Assembly: GCA_903929755.1 (NCBI GenBank)
Contig: CAIYVZ010000160.1
Coordinates: 62,001 to 126,000 of the forward strand
Direction: 5' to 3'
Length of the DNA stretch: 64,000 bases
From: an uncultured Acidobacteriia bacterium
Lineage (GTDB): Bacteria > Acidobacteriota > Terriglobia > Bryobacterales > Bryobacteraceae
Shown here: positions 43,101-51,595 of the stretch, in pieces
Layout: every line of letters begins with the position of its first letter
How positions within the stretch are numbered: position 1 is the first letter of the stretch
The notes under the pieces: model-generated
What the model was told of the DNA's origin: nothing
Database searches by the model: none
Seen by the model: the letters and a program-made list of their open reading frames with translations, nothing else
Made by a program: the position numbers and the translations under genes

Positions 43101-45159
43101 TAACTCCCAGCCCCGCTGGCACCCCCGTCACCCGGAATGAATAAGGAGGCGCTCCGCCAACCGCCGGCAAGCTTCCCGCATAACTCGCGAACGCCGTGCC
43201 ATCCGGCAGATTCGCCCCCGTCAGCCCCAGCACCGAGACCGACCCGATTGCCGAAGCCCGAAGCCCCTGCGCATCCGATACCGTCACCGAGAACGTGAAC
43301 ACGCCCGCCTGCTGCGGCGTCCCGCTCACCGTCGCGCCCGTGCCGCTCACCAAAAGCGAAATGCCTGCAGGCGCCCCCGCCAGATTCCACGAATACGGCG
43401 CCTTGCCCCCGCTCGCCGAGAAGCTCCCGCTCCCCGCCGGTTTCCCCACTGCCGTGGTACCCAGGTTCCCAAAGCCTGTAATGTACAGCGGAATCAGGTT
43501 CGATACCACCGTGAGCGAAAACGTCTTCGTCCCGGACGCGCTTGCCGAATCTACCACCCGCACCACAACGGAAAAGGTTCCGCTCACCGACGGACTTCCC
43601 GAAAGTAGCCCTCCCGTTGATAAACTCAGCCCCGCCGGCAGCCCGGTCGCGGACCATGTATAGGGCGTGGCCCCGTTAACCGCCGTCAACGCGAGTGAGT
43701 AAGAAGAACCCTGTGTCGCGTTTCCCAGGCTGCTCGTCGTTATCGAGACCGGAATCCCCGTCAGCTGGTCGAAAGTAATCGCGCCAATGCCATTCGGTGT
43801 CGGCGACTGTGTGTCGAGGGCAGCGTTGGTCCCGGAAATGACAAAAACGTCCCCCGGATTCGCTGTTACGTCGAAAAAGTACCAGTCTCCAGTGCGGGCC
43901 AAATTTAGTGGAGTTGCAATCAAACGGCTATCAGCCGAGCCTCCCACAGTTTGCCGGATTCTTAGGTTGTCCGGGGTCGAATCCGCAGCGTCCGCGTGCC
44001 CCACCAGAATTCCCACCCGCGTCTTCACGATTTCCGAAAAACTAATGCTGGCGATATCGTCCTCCGACCCCAGCGCTGAGGTTTGGTACCAGAGTCCGGT
44101 TCCGATCAGCCCAACGCTTTGCGGGTTGTCAATCTGCAAAAAGTTGTTATTTCCTGGATTCGTGTAAGTTAGCTCCAGCGGTGTTACGGTTGCGTAAGGT
44201 GGAAACAAGCTTGTTGGGTTACTACCTGTCACTACATACCCGTCTGTGCCGTAGATATTGTTCGCATCCCCATCGAACGGCTTGGTTTTGCCGGGAGTCC
44301 GCCACCCACCATGCGTCGTCAAATCCGAACCTGCGAATGATACGCCCGATGTCGGAAGCTGGCCAGCGAAGAAATCTTTGACAGTCTGTGCTTTTGGCGT
44401 GCTGTTGCCGGGGTTTCCTGCAAACACGCCCGCAACCAGATTGGTGGTCGGAATCGTCGGCGGCGTAATCGTGACCACACCGGAAAGTTGCGGATGTGTC
44501 TTGTTTTCGACATAAAATAACCATTGCCCGGACGGCCCCGGAAGCCGCACCATCGTCATGGTCAGCGTGTCGCCCGCCGTCACTGCCGGCCCGATTACCA
44601 GCCCCGTGTCGAGGCCGCTGCCGTCGTTGACAGTCAGCACGGTGAACAGCGTCGCGTTTGTCGACATCCGAACTCCGGCCCGAACAATATTCTCCGCGTC
44701 GACACCCACAAACACTCCGAACTGGTCATAGTTATCAGAGACCTGAATATTCGCGAATGTCGCATGGACCACGAAAGCGCTGTCCGCGGAGATGCCTTGC
44801 GGCGCCAGCGGCACCCCCACAAACTCGGCCGCACCGAGCAGTTGGCTCCCATTTACATCCGCCGCTGTACTCCGCAATGTCAGCGACTTAGCCCCGGTGT
44901 TGAGCGTCAGGTTCGGGTCGTTACCCGTATAGTTTCCGCCCGTTCCTGGCAGGCGGGTGATAAAACCCGTTCCCTGCCCGGTTGAGTCCGGAATCGAACC
45001 AGCCGTTGCAGTGCTGAAGTCGAGTACCACGCCCCCCTGCCCCTGCGCCTGCCCCGTCGCGGTTGCACTGAAAAACGCGGCGCAAATGCAGAGCACCATG
45101 GCTCTCCGTGCCTGCCTGCCAACTGAATTCACTGCTGTCTCAATCCGCATTTTCTTCAT
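40108..45159 (-). CDS. Giant secreted Ig-like repeat protein with Solibacter-type C-terminal domain
   Basis: A 1,683-residue protein. The start at 45159 (MKKMRIETAVNSVGRQARRAMVLCICAAFFSATATGQAQ) gives a signal peptide. About residues 30-465 are an uncharacterised beta-rich region. About 470-910 hold five putative-Ig (He_PIG-like) repeats with the pattern PYTWSATGLPAGLSLS...GTFSVVVRVVDS. About 925-1290 contain BACON-like segments (GNLAWTATASVPWLDI). The last 230 residues match the Solibacter-type C-terminal domain (GTLVSIKGQYLA, SVTPSQVNVQVPAEL, IVIYLAGMGLTQ, GVYQINMTVPA). It is probably surface bound; an adhesion role is inference. Confidence 0.9.
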   Translation of the reverse strand: MKKMRIETAVNSVGRQARRAMVLCICAAFFSATATGQAQGQGGVVLDFSTATAGSIPDSTGQGTGFITRLPGTGGNYTGNDPNLTLNTGAKSLTLRSTAADVNGSQLLGAAEFVGVPLAPQGISADSAFVVHATFANIQVSDNYDQFGVFVGVDAENIVRAGVRMSTNATLFTVLTVNDGSGLDTGLVIGPAVTAGDTLTMTMVRLPGPSGQWLFYVENKTHPQLSGVVTITPPTIPTTNLVAGVFAGNPGNSTPKAQTVKDFFAGQLPTSGVSFAGSDLTTHGGWRTPGKTKPFDGDANNIYGTDGYVVTGSNPTSLFPPYATVTPLELTYTNPGNNNFLQIDNPQSVGLIGTGLWYQTSALGSEDDIASISFSEIVKTRVGILVGHADAADSTPDNLRIRQTVGGSADSRLIATPLNLARTGDWYFFDVTANPGDVFVISGTNAALDTQSPTPNGIGAITFDQLTGIPVSITTSSLGNATQGSSYSLALTAVNGATPYTWSATGLPAGLSLSTGGLLSGSPSVSGTFSVVVRVVDSASASGTKTFSLTVVSNLIPLYITGFGNLGTTAVGKPAGSGSFSASGGKAPYSWNLAGAPAGISLLVSGTGATVSGTPQQAGVFTFSVTVSDAQGLRASAIGSVSVLGLTGANLPDGTAFASYAGSLPAVGGAPPYSFRVTGVPAGLGVTSEGLVLGIPQRAGTYVISVTVSDALGNTASGNTTLLIGPAPVLTLTGTMPTGLVNTPYSASLSATGGGSPYVFSLAGGALPEGVRMSSLGSFSGTPTTTGTFTFTGRVTDSSGTAVTGTFSIVIAAPPITILTPSALPAGMVTVDYPAQTLLAQGGLGPYTYGVTDGSLPGGITVSPIGAIGGTPTATGNFGFTVTATDTTGLKASAGFTLEVRPLTGDIILSDGALAFSLAAGTTSLPAGATVRVQSTDVNRNLAWTATASVPWLDITGGRGNTPGSFNIAPNSGAAALVSSTTAYAGVVTVTCATAPCAGRSQTVGVTALVQGRPPQLTVGTGSVAFTGSSSAPGALSQSITISNSGGGTLGIGSISCGAPWCHVSDVPATLTAGTSAAITVTVDSLAAGYYYSQIDMTTSGGRVSVPVTYYIAGSPTVTLAPAGLTTSVPAGGAYSGPTPSFLVTAQNGGPVTWTASVAQGNFLRLGTASGTASPGLPGRIDYSLDETAVGALNAGTYYGTIRVAANGVANSPQDYTVVLTVTPATERQKPTVAPAGLVFFSSVGGKPATQSVKVYTGSKVPVPFQWSAWTEDGIPWIVVTPGTRTTSAAQPEETAVAIDTSKLTPGVYRGLVNYAFEAMGVRSVNVTLIVQPAVATSLLKPKAAGCVAKQVVPTQTGLVTNFSAPASWPVPMEITLTSDCGDPVTSGQLVTTFSNGDPPLPLVALDPTSGRYAGTWTPRKTSGQITITVLANAPGYAGATVKFGGVVTPNNAPVLNRDAVLNIYNPVGGVPAAPGTLVSIKGQYLASQAVTNTIIPLPTILGGTSVFIGGLKAPIASVTPSQVNVQVPAELVTGQPYQVVISANGALTTPDGLQMADAAPGLSLLPTGFVNATHQAGGVVTEASPAKPGEAIVIYLAGMGLTQTAVASGAASPTDPAAVANPPSITLDGLAVSYTFAGLTPGLVGVYQINMTVPATAKNGNLALTLQQAGVASNSGLLPVQK

Positions 45160-45224
45160 GTCTCCGTCGGCCAAGCCCATCCTGCGCCACTTCACTAAGC
45201 AAGTCGCTCGCCACTTGCTCTGAC

Positions 45225-45326
45225 ATTAACGCAAAATTCGGTTCCTGGCGCTTCCGTTGGGTCTAGTCGTACTGGGCCGGTGAGGCGGATTAAAATTAAC
45301 GAAAAATCCGGTTCCAGGCTTTTCCG
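45225..45326 (+). repeat. Pair of 32-bp direct repeats in a divergent intergenic region
   Basis: Copies at 45225-45256 and 45295-45326 agree at 27 of 32 positions, both starting ATTAACG and ending TTCCG, with a period of 70 bases. They lie between the divergent starts of the giant protein (45159) and the GH57 gene (45386). They could be operator half-sites or promoter duplicates; no known box was recognised. Confidence 0.8.
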
Positions 45327-45385
45327 GTTCCCCACTGGTAACTTGAGTGGAGGCCCCCGGGGCGATTCGCGCACGAACGAACACC

Positions 45386-47440
45386 ATGCCAAAAATCCAC
45401 CTGTGCTTCCTCTGGCACATGCACCAGCCCTTCTATAAGGACCTCGCCTCCGGGGAGTATCGCCTCCCCTGGACTCGCATGCATGCCCTCAAGGATTACT
45501 ACGGCATGGTCAAAATCCTGGAAGAGTTCCCCACCGTCCGTCAAACCTTCAATCTCGTCCCGTCCATGATCGTTCAGGTGGAGGAATACGCCCGCGGCGA
45601 AGCCAACGACCCTCTCCTCCACCTCGCTCTCAAGCCCGCCGAAGACCTTACCGACGACGACAAATCCCGCATTCTCCGCAACTTCTTCTTCGCCAACCCC
45701 GACCGCATGATCCGCCGCTTCCCCCGCTATGCCGAGATCCACGACGCCTGGCGTCAGCAGGATCAGTCCGGTATCGCCCGCGGCGTCTTCGGCCCCCAGG
45801 AATTCCGCGATCTCCAAATCCTCTCCCAACTCGCCTGGTTCGACGAAGAGTATCTCGACAAGGACCCCGAAGTTATCGCCCTCGTCAACAAAGAGCGCGG
45901 TTACTCTCTCGAAGATCAGGCCCTCATGGGACGCAAGCAGCGCGAGATCTGCGCCGCCGTCATCCCCCAGTACCGGAAACTTGCCGCCACCGGCCAGGTG
46001 GAAATTTCCACCACGCCGTTCTACCACCCCATCCTGCCCCTCCTCTGCGATACCGACATCGCCTCCGTCGCCCACCCCGGCGTCCCCCTCCCACCCCGTT
46101 TCCGCTACCCCGAAGATGCGCGCCTCCAGCTCACCCGCGCCTACACCTACATTCAGGACACCTTCGGCGTCGCCCCCGCTGGCCTCTGGCCCTCCGAAGG
46201 TTCCGTTTCCGACGAAGCCCTCACCCTCGCCGCCGACGTCGGCTTCCGCTGGGCCGCCACCGATAACGGTGTCCTCGCCCGCACTCTCAACCAAAATGCC
46301 GGCACCGACCAGACCTACAAGACCTACCTCTGGCAGCAAAACTCCCGCAGCCTGGGCATGATCTTCCGTGACCACCTCCTCAGTGATCTCATCGGCTTCG
46401 TCTACTCCGGCATGAACCCGCAGGATGCCGCCAACGACTTCCTTCGCCGGATTCGCGAAAACTGCGCCTCCATCCTTGCCCGCGGTGAGGACGCCATGGT
46501 CCCCGTCATCCTTGATGGTGAAAACGCCTGGGAATATTACGAACGCGGTGGCCGTCCCTTCTTCCGCGCCCTCTACGGCGGCATCGAAGCCGACCCCGCC
46601 ATGGAGGCCATCACCGTCTCCGAAGCTCACTCGCGCCTCAAAGCCACCCCGCTCAGCCACATCGCCCCCGGCTCCTGGATCAACGCCAACTTCGATATCT
46701 GGCTCGGCGCCGAGGAAGACAATAAATCCTGGCGCTTCCTTCTTGCCGCCCGCGAAGCCTATGAGGCTCACGCCGATAAGGTCTCCGAAGCCCAACGCAA
46801 TCAGGCCATGGAAGAGATCCTCATCTCCGAAGGCAGCGACTGGAACTGGTGGTATGGTCCCGAACACTCCACCGACCAGGCCGTCGAGTTCGACCAGCTC
46901 TACCGCGAACACCTCGCCAACGTCTATCGGGCTCTGAACCTCGCACCCCCCGCCGAACTCTCCAAACCGATCATCGAAATCCACCACGAAGAGCCCCTGC
47001 ATGAGCCCCTGGGGCCCATCTCGCCCACCGTGAACGGAACCGTCGATTCGTATTTCGAATGGCTCGGTGCCGGAGTTATTCGCGTCGATGCCCGGCAGGG
47101 CTCCATGCACGGCAAACGAGTGCTGGTGAAGGAAGTTCACTACGGAGCCGACGCGCAGGCCGTCGCTTTAAGGGTCGACTTCGCCGAAACTCCGGAAGCC
47201 CTCAATGGCCTCGAAGTTCGCGTCACCCTCAACGGTGCGGATAGCCAGATCCTGCTCCATCCGGGCGGTGCCACCACCCAATCCGGCAGCGCAACAGCCG
47301 CTTTTGGGAGGATCCTCGAAATTACCCTCCCCACCACCCTGCAGAACAACGAACTGGCGATTACTTTCTGGCAGGAAGGTCTCCCCCTCGAAGCCATCCC
47401 CCGGAACGGAACCCTCCGAATCACTGCCGCCAGGCATTAA
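45386..47440 (+). CDS. Glycoside hydrolase family 57 protein
   Basis: A 684-residue GH57 member, a retaining amylase/glucanotransferase family. The start ATG 45386 gives MPKIHLCFLWHMHQPFY with the family's HMHQP motif; the open frame upstream has no similarity. Further motifs: RQTFNLVPSMI, PFYHPILPLL, GLWPSEGSVSDEAL (nucleophile region with Glu) and VILDGENAWEYY (acid/base region). The C-terminal 200 residues are beta-rich. No signal peptide, so it acts on intracellular alpha-glucan, most likely glycogen or maltodextrin. The substrate specificity cannot be told from sequence. Confidence 0.92.
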   Translation: MPKIHLCFLWHMHQPFYKDLASGEYRLPWTRMHALKDYYGMVKILEEFPTVRQTFNLVPSMIVQVEEYARGEANDPLLHLALKPAEDLTDDDKSRILRNFFFANPDRMIRRFPRYAEIHDAWRQQDQSGIARGVFGPQEFRDLQILSQLAWFDEEYLDKDPEVIALVNKERGYSLEDQALMGRKQREICAAVIPQYRKLAATGQVEISTTPFYHPILPLLCDTDIASVAHPGVPLPPRFRYPEDARLQLTRAYTYIQDTFGVAPAGLWPSEGSVSDEALTLAADVGFRWAATDNGVLARTLNQNAGTDQTYKTYLWQQNSRSLGMIFRDHLLSDLIGFVYSGMNPQDAANDFLRRIRENCASILARGEDAMVPVILDGENAWEYYERGGRPFFRALYGGIEADPAMEAITVSEAHSRLKATPLSHIAPGSWINANFDIWLGAEEDNKSWRFLLAAREAYEAHADKVSEAQRNQAMEEILISEGSDWNWWYGPEHSTDQAVEFDQLYREHLANVYRALNLAPPAELSKPIIEIHHEEPLHEPLGPISPTVNGTVDSYFEWLGAGVIRVDARQGSMHGKRVLVKEVHYGADAQAVALRVDFAETPEALNGLEVRVTLNGADSQILLHPGGATTQSGSATAAFGRILEITLPTTLQNNELAITFWQEGLPLEAIPRNGTLRITAARH

Positions 47441-47461
47441 GATAGAAACCAGAGAGGCCAC

Positions 47462-47590
47462 ATGGCAGACGGTAAAGAAGAGCGCGCGGAACGCGAAGCC
47501 CGTATTCAACAACAGAAGCAGGAAAAGGGGGACGACCGCCTCCAGCCGGAAGATCCGGACTACTGGGAACCGGAACGTCGCGAATCCTGA
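47462..47590 (+). CDS. 42-residue highly charged small protein
   Basis: A short frame of 42 codons with an AGAGAGG ribosome-binding site 6 bases before ATG 47462. The product (MADGKEERAERE..., ending DPDYWEPERRES) is over half Glu, Asp, Arg, Lys and Gln, so a soluble, possibly disordered protein. It lies 21 bases after the GH57 stop and is likely co-transcribed. The good RBS and coding-like composition argue that it is real; no function is known. Confidence 0.6.
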   Translation: MADGKEERAEREARIQQQKQEKGDDRLQPEDPDYWEPERRES

Positions 47591-47640
47591 TCATCCCCCC
47601 TGCAGCTTCGCGGCAGCCCGCACGTAATACAATGCGCTGG

Positions 47641-49560
47641 CTAGAGGTTTGAGCCCAGCCACTCCACCAGGCGCCCCGTGTACTCGCTGCTCACTCGCGT
47701 CGGCGACTTCGGGTCCACCTTAGCCAGCCCCGCGATCTGTCCCTTCAGCGGTGCCGCTTTCTTCCCCAGCGCATCTATCGCATTCAGCGCCTGGATCGCA
47801 ATGTAGCTGTTGCTCTTCACCGAATCCGCCAGCCCAATCAACAGGGGCAGGGAAGCCTGCAGGTCCTCCTCGCTCCCATACCGCCCCAGCGCTTCCGCCG
47901 CCGCGATCCGCACATACGGCGACTCGTCCGCCATCGCCTTCCGCAGCGAACCCTGCATCTTCTGCACTTCCCCCGCCCCCCGAACCAGAGCCCCCATCGC
48001 GCCCCAGTACCGCACCCCCGAGTCCCCATCCTTCAGCGCCGCTTCCAGCTGCTTCGTCGCATTCGCCGTGCCCGAACTCGCCAGCTCCGCCGCGTTCAAA
48101 ATCCGCTCCACCGGGAACTTCTTCGCGTCATGCCCCATCTCGTAAGGCGTCGTCCCCGCTGCGCGAGCATGCATCTCGCCCTCCGGCAGCAGCCCGATGT
48201 CCTTCACTTCCAATTCATACGCCCGGTGCGCCTTCCGGAACCGCTCCAGCGTGGCCTTGTGCGCCGCCGACCCCACAAGATTCCGCACCTCGCTCCGGTC
48301 CGTCTGCAGATCGTACAACTCCTCCGCCGGCTTCGTCTCCCAGAACTTCGCTTGAGCCGGCGTCACCTTCCCCGCTTTGTACAGCTTTTCCCAAACCGGC
48401 GTCGAAGCCAGTGACCACGCATACGTCACATGCTGCCCGTAAATCTTGTGCGGATTGTAATTCCGGATGTACACATACCTCTTGTCCCGCGTCGACCGAA
48501 TCAGGTCGATCCGCTCATCCATCCGTCCCCGCATCCCGTGGATATACTGCCGCGGAGCCGCCTCGTGTTTCCCCGCAAACGGCTTCCCGTGCTGGAACGC
48601 CGGCGGCTGGAGCCCCGCCAGGCTCATTGTGGTTGGCCCCAGATCAATGGTCCCGATCAGCCGGTCGCTGTGCCCGCCCGGAACGTAATCCTTCGGCGCC
48701 AAATGCCGGAACTTCTCCGGGAAATACACCACCAGCGGCACATGCAGCCCCGAGTCGTAAGGCATCCTCTTATAGCGAGCCACGCCCGTCCCGTGATCGC
48801 TGCTCACGATGATGATCGTGTTCTCCAGCAGCCCGTCCTGCTTCAGCTCCTCCAGGCGAACCTGATGTCGCGCGTCTAACTCTGTCATCAGGTCGTGATA
48901 CTGCGCCCAGTCCCGCCGTATCTCCGGCGTATCCGGCTGAAACTCCGCCAGCCACGCCTTCGCCGGATCATGCCGCAGCTTCTGGTTCGTCGCGCTCAGA
49001 AAAATCTGGCTCTCATGCGTCCGCATGTCATTGAAGACCGCAAAGAACGGCTGCCCCGCCTTCCGGTCCCGCCAGTGACCCTTCTTCGGATCCAGCGGCA
49101 GCGCCGGCGACCCCGCCGACGACACATCCCATGTCCCCTCCGGCTTTTCCAGGTTGTAATCTTCCTTGCCGTTGTTCACGCAGTAATACCCCGCGTCCCG
49201 CAGATATTCGGGGAACATTTTCCACCCCGCCGGCATCGGACTCATCGACCGCATATGGTCCGCCCCGCAAGAGGTCGGGCAAACGCCCGTGATGATCGCA
49301 CTCCGCGCCGGAGCACAAACCGGCGCGCTGCCCCACACGTTGTCGTAGACGCAGCCCATCTTTGCCAACTGGTCCACGAACGGAGTCACTGCATAAGGAT
49401 TCCCGCAGCACCCAAAATGAGGCCCCGTATCCTCCCAGAAAAGCCAGAGAATATTCGGCCGCTCCGGCTCAGCACCCAAGAGCAGCGAAGCCGCAGCCGC
49501 CCCAGCGGCACCTTTCACAAAATGACGTCGATTCAAAGGTACAGAAAGATCCTGGGACAT
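47641..49560 (-). CDS. Secreted sulfatase with C-terminal HEAT-like repeats
   Basis: A 639-residue type I sulfatase. NRRHFVKGAAGAAAASLLLG is a twin-arginine signal. The active-site Cys82 lies in CAPARS, a formylglycine motif; metal site residues are in ILWLFWEDTGPHFGCCGNP and IIVSSDHGTGVARYK. The C-terminal 150 residues (about 490-620) are helical with HEAT-like pattern (YVRIAAAEALGRYGSEEDLQASLPLLIGLADS). This sulfatase plus repeats layout is seen in planctomycetes and Solibacter-like bacteria. Different from the first sulfatase at 36033-37532 and not in an operon. Substrate unknown. Confidence 0.92.
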   Translation of the reverse strand: MSQDLSVPLNRRHFVKGAAGAAAASLLLGAEPERPNILWLFWEDTGPHFGCCGNPYAVTPFVDQLAKMGCVYDNVWGSAPVCAPARSAIITGVCPTSCGADHMRSMSPMPAGWKMFPEYLRDAGYYCVNNGKEDYNLEKPEGTWDVSSAGSPALPLDPKKGHWRDRKAGQPFFAVFNDMRTHESQIFLSATNQKLRHDPAKAWLAEFQPDTPEIRRDWAQYHDLMTELDARHQVRLEELKQDGLLENTIIIVSSDHGTGVARYKRMPYDSGLHVPLVVYFPEKFRHLAPKDYVPGGHSDRLIGTIDLGPTTMSLAGLQPPAFQHGKPFAGKHEAAPRQYIHGMRGRMDERIDLIRSTRDKRYVYIRNYNPHKIYGQHVTYAWSLASTPVWEKLYKAGKVTPAQAKFWETKPAEELYDLQTDRSEVRNLVGSAAHKATLERFRKAHRAYELEVKDIGLLPEGEMHARAAGTTPYEMGHDAKKFPVERILNAAELASSGTANATKQLEAALKDGDSGVRYWGAMGALVRGAGEVQKMQGSLRKAMADESPYVRIAAAEALGRYGSEEDLQASLPLLIGLADSVKSNSYIAIQALNAIDALGKKAAPLKGQIAGLAKVDPKSPTRVSSEYTGRLVEWLGSNL

Positions 49561-49663
49561 GGTGATTCCCGGATGCTATCACGCCGCCCCCAAACAGACG
49601 CAGCCTGGCCGGTAGCCAGTCCGCCTGCCCATGCCGCCATATTTTGCTGTTCCGCAGGTGCCG

Positions 49664-50382
49664 CTAACGAAAGCGACGTCTGGTCCCCGCGGCCCCAGCC
49701 AAACCAAACAGGAGCAAGATAACGCTCCCGGGTTCCGGCGCCGGGGGCGCGGTCGCGGTCTCGGCATAGAATCCCATCTGGGTGCTCGCGTGCGTCTGCC
49801 AGTCATGCCCCCACGCGCTCTCCGAAAGGTGAACCGTGAACGAACTCACGCCCTGAAAAGTCAAAGGTGCCCCCAAAAACGGCTCGTTCAAACCCGTCGC
49901 CGTCCCGCCGGACCCGGCCCACGGATTCCAGTAATACGCTCGGCCCCCAACGCCCAGAGAATCCGGAGTGATCAGACGCCACCGATTGGCGTCCAGATCG
50001 ACCCGCGGTGGCCCTGCGTAATTGGCGTCCGATACGTGCCACAGAATGTCCCACAACTGATACCCGCCGTTGTACCAGGTGAAGTCGGCAATCCCGATCC
50101 CGGCAAGACATACCCCTCATCCGCAACGAACGTGGCGTCGAACGTCCCCCCGTCCGAACCTCGCGGAAGGCCGTACTCCGTATTGAACGGTGGCGTAAAT
50201 ACAAAACCACCAACCGTCCCCGAGCAGCCATTAAAACTCATCCAGTCGTCATATATCGTGCTGCTGCCGCTGATGTTGATCGTGTAGTGGCAATACGGAG
50301 CGTGGCCGCTCAGTGCGCCCGCCCATCCCACCTGCAAAAAAGGTACAACCATTCCCACCAGGAAAAGTCCCAACTGTTTCAT
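49664..50382 (-). pseudogene. PEP-CTERM protein gene with an internal frameshift
   Basis: The first part (from ATG 50382) has a signal peptide (MKQLGLFLVGMVVPFLQVGWAGA) and runs in one frame to about 50100, ending ...EGYVLPGSG. The second frame then reads IADFTWYNGGYQLWDILWHVSDANYAG and continues to 49664 with an intact sorting tail: PEPGSVILLLFGLAGAAG followed by RRRFR. The two pieces join sensibly if one base is lost or gained near 50095-50100, where the first frame runs on as out-of-frame sequence. This is one PEP-CTERM/exosortase-type substrate gene broken by a frameshift, or a sequencing error. Exosortase is not in view. Confidence 0.78.
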
Positions 50383-50589
50383 GAATCGCTCCTTCAGGGC
50401 AGCGCTTCGAGACGGCTGGCCAGTGGCGATGCAGGGCAGGAAGTATGCCCACCTTCGACGGTCAATAATGGTTCGCGCAGCCGCCTTGCCCGCTTTAGGC
50501 GCGGATTCTCCGCTCGGGCTGCCAGCCGGCTACGCGGTTCTGGTCTGTGCGCTACTTGGCCTCTCGAAGCTTGCAATCGTCTCTCCACC

Positions 50590-50856
50590 CTTCGTGCATG
50601 GCGGGATTCACCATTTTCCCGCACATTTTTCGCATGCTCCAGGTTTTGCTCCTGCGCCTGAACCAACTCCCGGCCCGTCCGGAAGTGCGCCTTCTAACCC
50701 GATCTTCGAACGCAGCTGCGCTTCCCAGCTCGATTTCCGCGTCAAATACCGCAGTAAGGCGTGCAAAAGCTCGATATCTTCTTCCTCAAGTCCCGGCGTC
50801 CAGGGTCGCCACCGGCTCTTCAGCCCCTGCGAATGGACAACGGTTGGAACTTCCGC
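50590..50856 (-). pseudogene. Possible decayed protein-coding remnant in a gene-poor stretch
   Basis: The 534-base stretch 50383-50916 has no intact gene. On the minus strand a frame from 50856 reads SRWRPWTPGLEEEDIELLH...SWEAQLRSKIG with protein-like composition but begins at a stop codon and breaks near 50698; a second frame from 50684 continues FRTGRELVQAQEQNLEH...VREN. The two join plausibly into one helical protein after a shift. I do not recognise it and the call is tentative. Confidence 0.25.
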
Positions 50857-50916
50857 TCACAGTTTCCACCAGTGCAGGCAAACCATGCCGCCTGCATTAC
50901 TTGCTACCATGCAGGC

Positions 50917-51174
50917 ATGAACAGGCCATCAGATTCGCCCGTCCACTACACCATCCGAGGCGTTCCTCCCGAAGTGGATCGAGCCCTTCGCCAGAAGGCC
51001 GCCCGGCAAAAACTGAGCCTGAATCGAGTAGTTCTCGACGAACTAACCCGAGCCTCCATCGGGAATACTGCGAAAGCCGACTTCTCCGACCTCGTTGGAA
51101 AATGGCAGCCCGACCCCGGCTTTGACGAGGTGATCGCGTCCCAACGGCAGATCGACCTCGACAAGTGGAAGTAG
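50917..51174 (+). CDS. FitA/VapB-type ribbon-helix-helix antitoxin
   Basis: An 85-residue antitoxin. The N-terminal part VHYTIRGVPPEVDRALRQKAARQKLSLNRVVLDELTRA is a clear ribbon-helix-helix (FitA-like: I.nvp..v...l...A...g.s....v...L). The rest (FSDLVGKWQPDPGFDEVI) is the toxin-binding tail. ATG 50917 is chosen; upstream frame belongs to the decayed stretch. It is 12 bases before the PIN toxin. Confidence 0.87.
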   Translation: MNRPSDSPVHYTIRGVPPEVDRALRQKAARQKLSLNRVVLDELTRASIGNTAKADFSDLVGKWQPDPGFDEVIASQRQIDLDKWK

Positions 51175-51186
51175 CCTGGTCGCCTC

Positions 51187-51570
51187 ATGAGAGTTGCCAT
51201 CGACACCAACCGCCTGACTGATCTCTTTAAGGGCGATGCCGACCTTGCCTCTTACCTTGGTACCTGCGACGAAGTCTGGCTTCCGTTCGTGGTTCTTGGC
51301 GAGATAAAGGCAGGTTTCTACGGCGGCACACGGCAGGCTCAGAACGAACTCCTGCTTTCACGACTCCAGAGTCGTGAGACGGTGCGCATCCTCTACGCCA
51401 GCCGCGAAACCGCGGAGCAATACGCCCGCCTTTTCGCGCAGCTAAAGCGCGCAGGCAAACCCGTACCGGACAACGATCTGTGGATTGCGGCTCTGGCGCT
51501 GGAAAACGACCTGGCGCTCCTCACTCGCGACGGTCATTTTAACCAGATACCTCAGTTGCGGAGAATCTAA
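51187..51570 (+). CDS. VapC-type PIN toxin
   Basis: A 127-residue PIN domain ribonuclease of the VapC family. The acid quartet is visible: Asp6 in AIDTNRLTDLF, Glu in VLGEIKAGF, Asp in VPDNDLWIAALAL and Asp in LALLTRDGHFNQI. It forms a TA pair with the preceding antitoxin. It is distinct in sequence from the PIN protein at 35589-36020. Confidence 0.92.
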   Translation: MRVAIDTNRLTDLFKGDADLASYLGTCDEVWLPFVVLGEIKAGFYGGTRQAQNELLLSRLQSRETVRILYASRETAEQYARLFAQLKRAGKPVPDNDLWIAALALENDLALLTRDGHFNQIPQLRRI

Positions 51571-51595
51571 ACCGTATAACATGCAGGGAGCCATC

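Noticed and set aside
45296-47140. 614-codon minus-strand frame opposite the GH57 gene
   Set aside because: Shadow of the GH57 gene; Gly/Glu/Val-rich with no domain.
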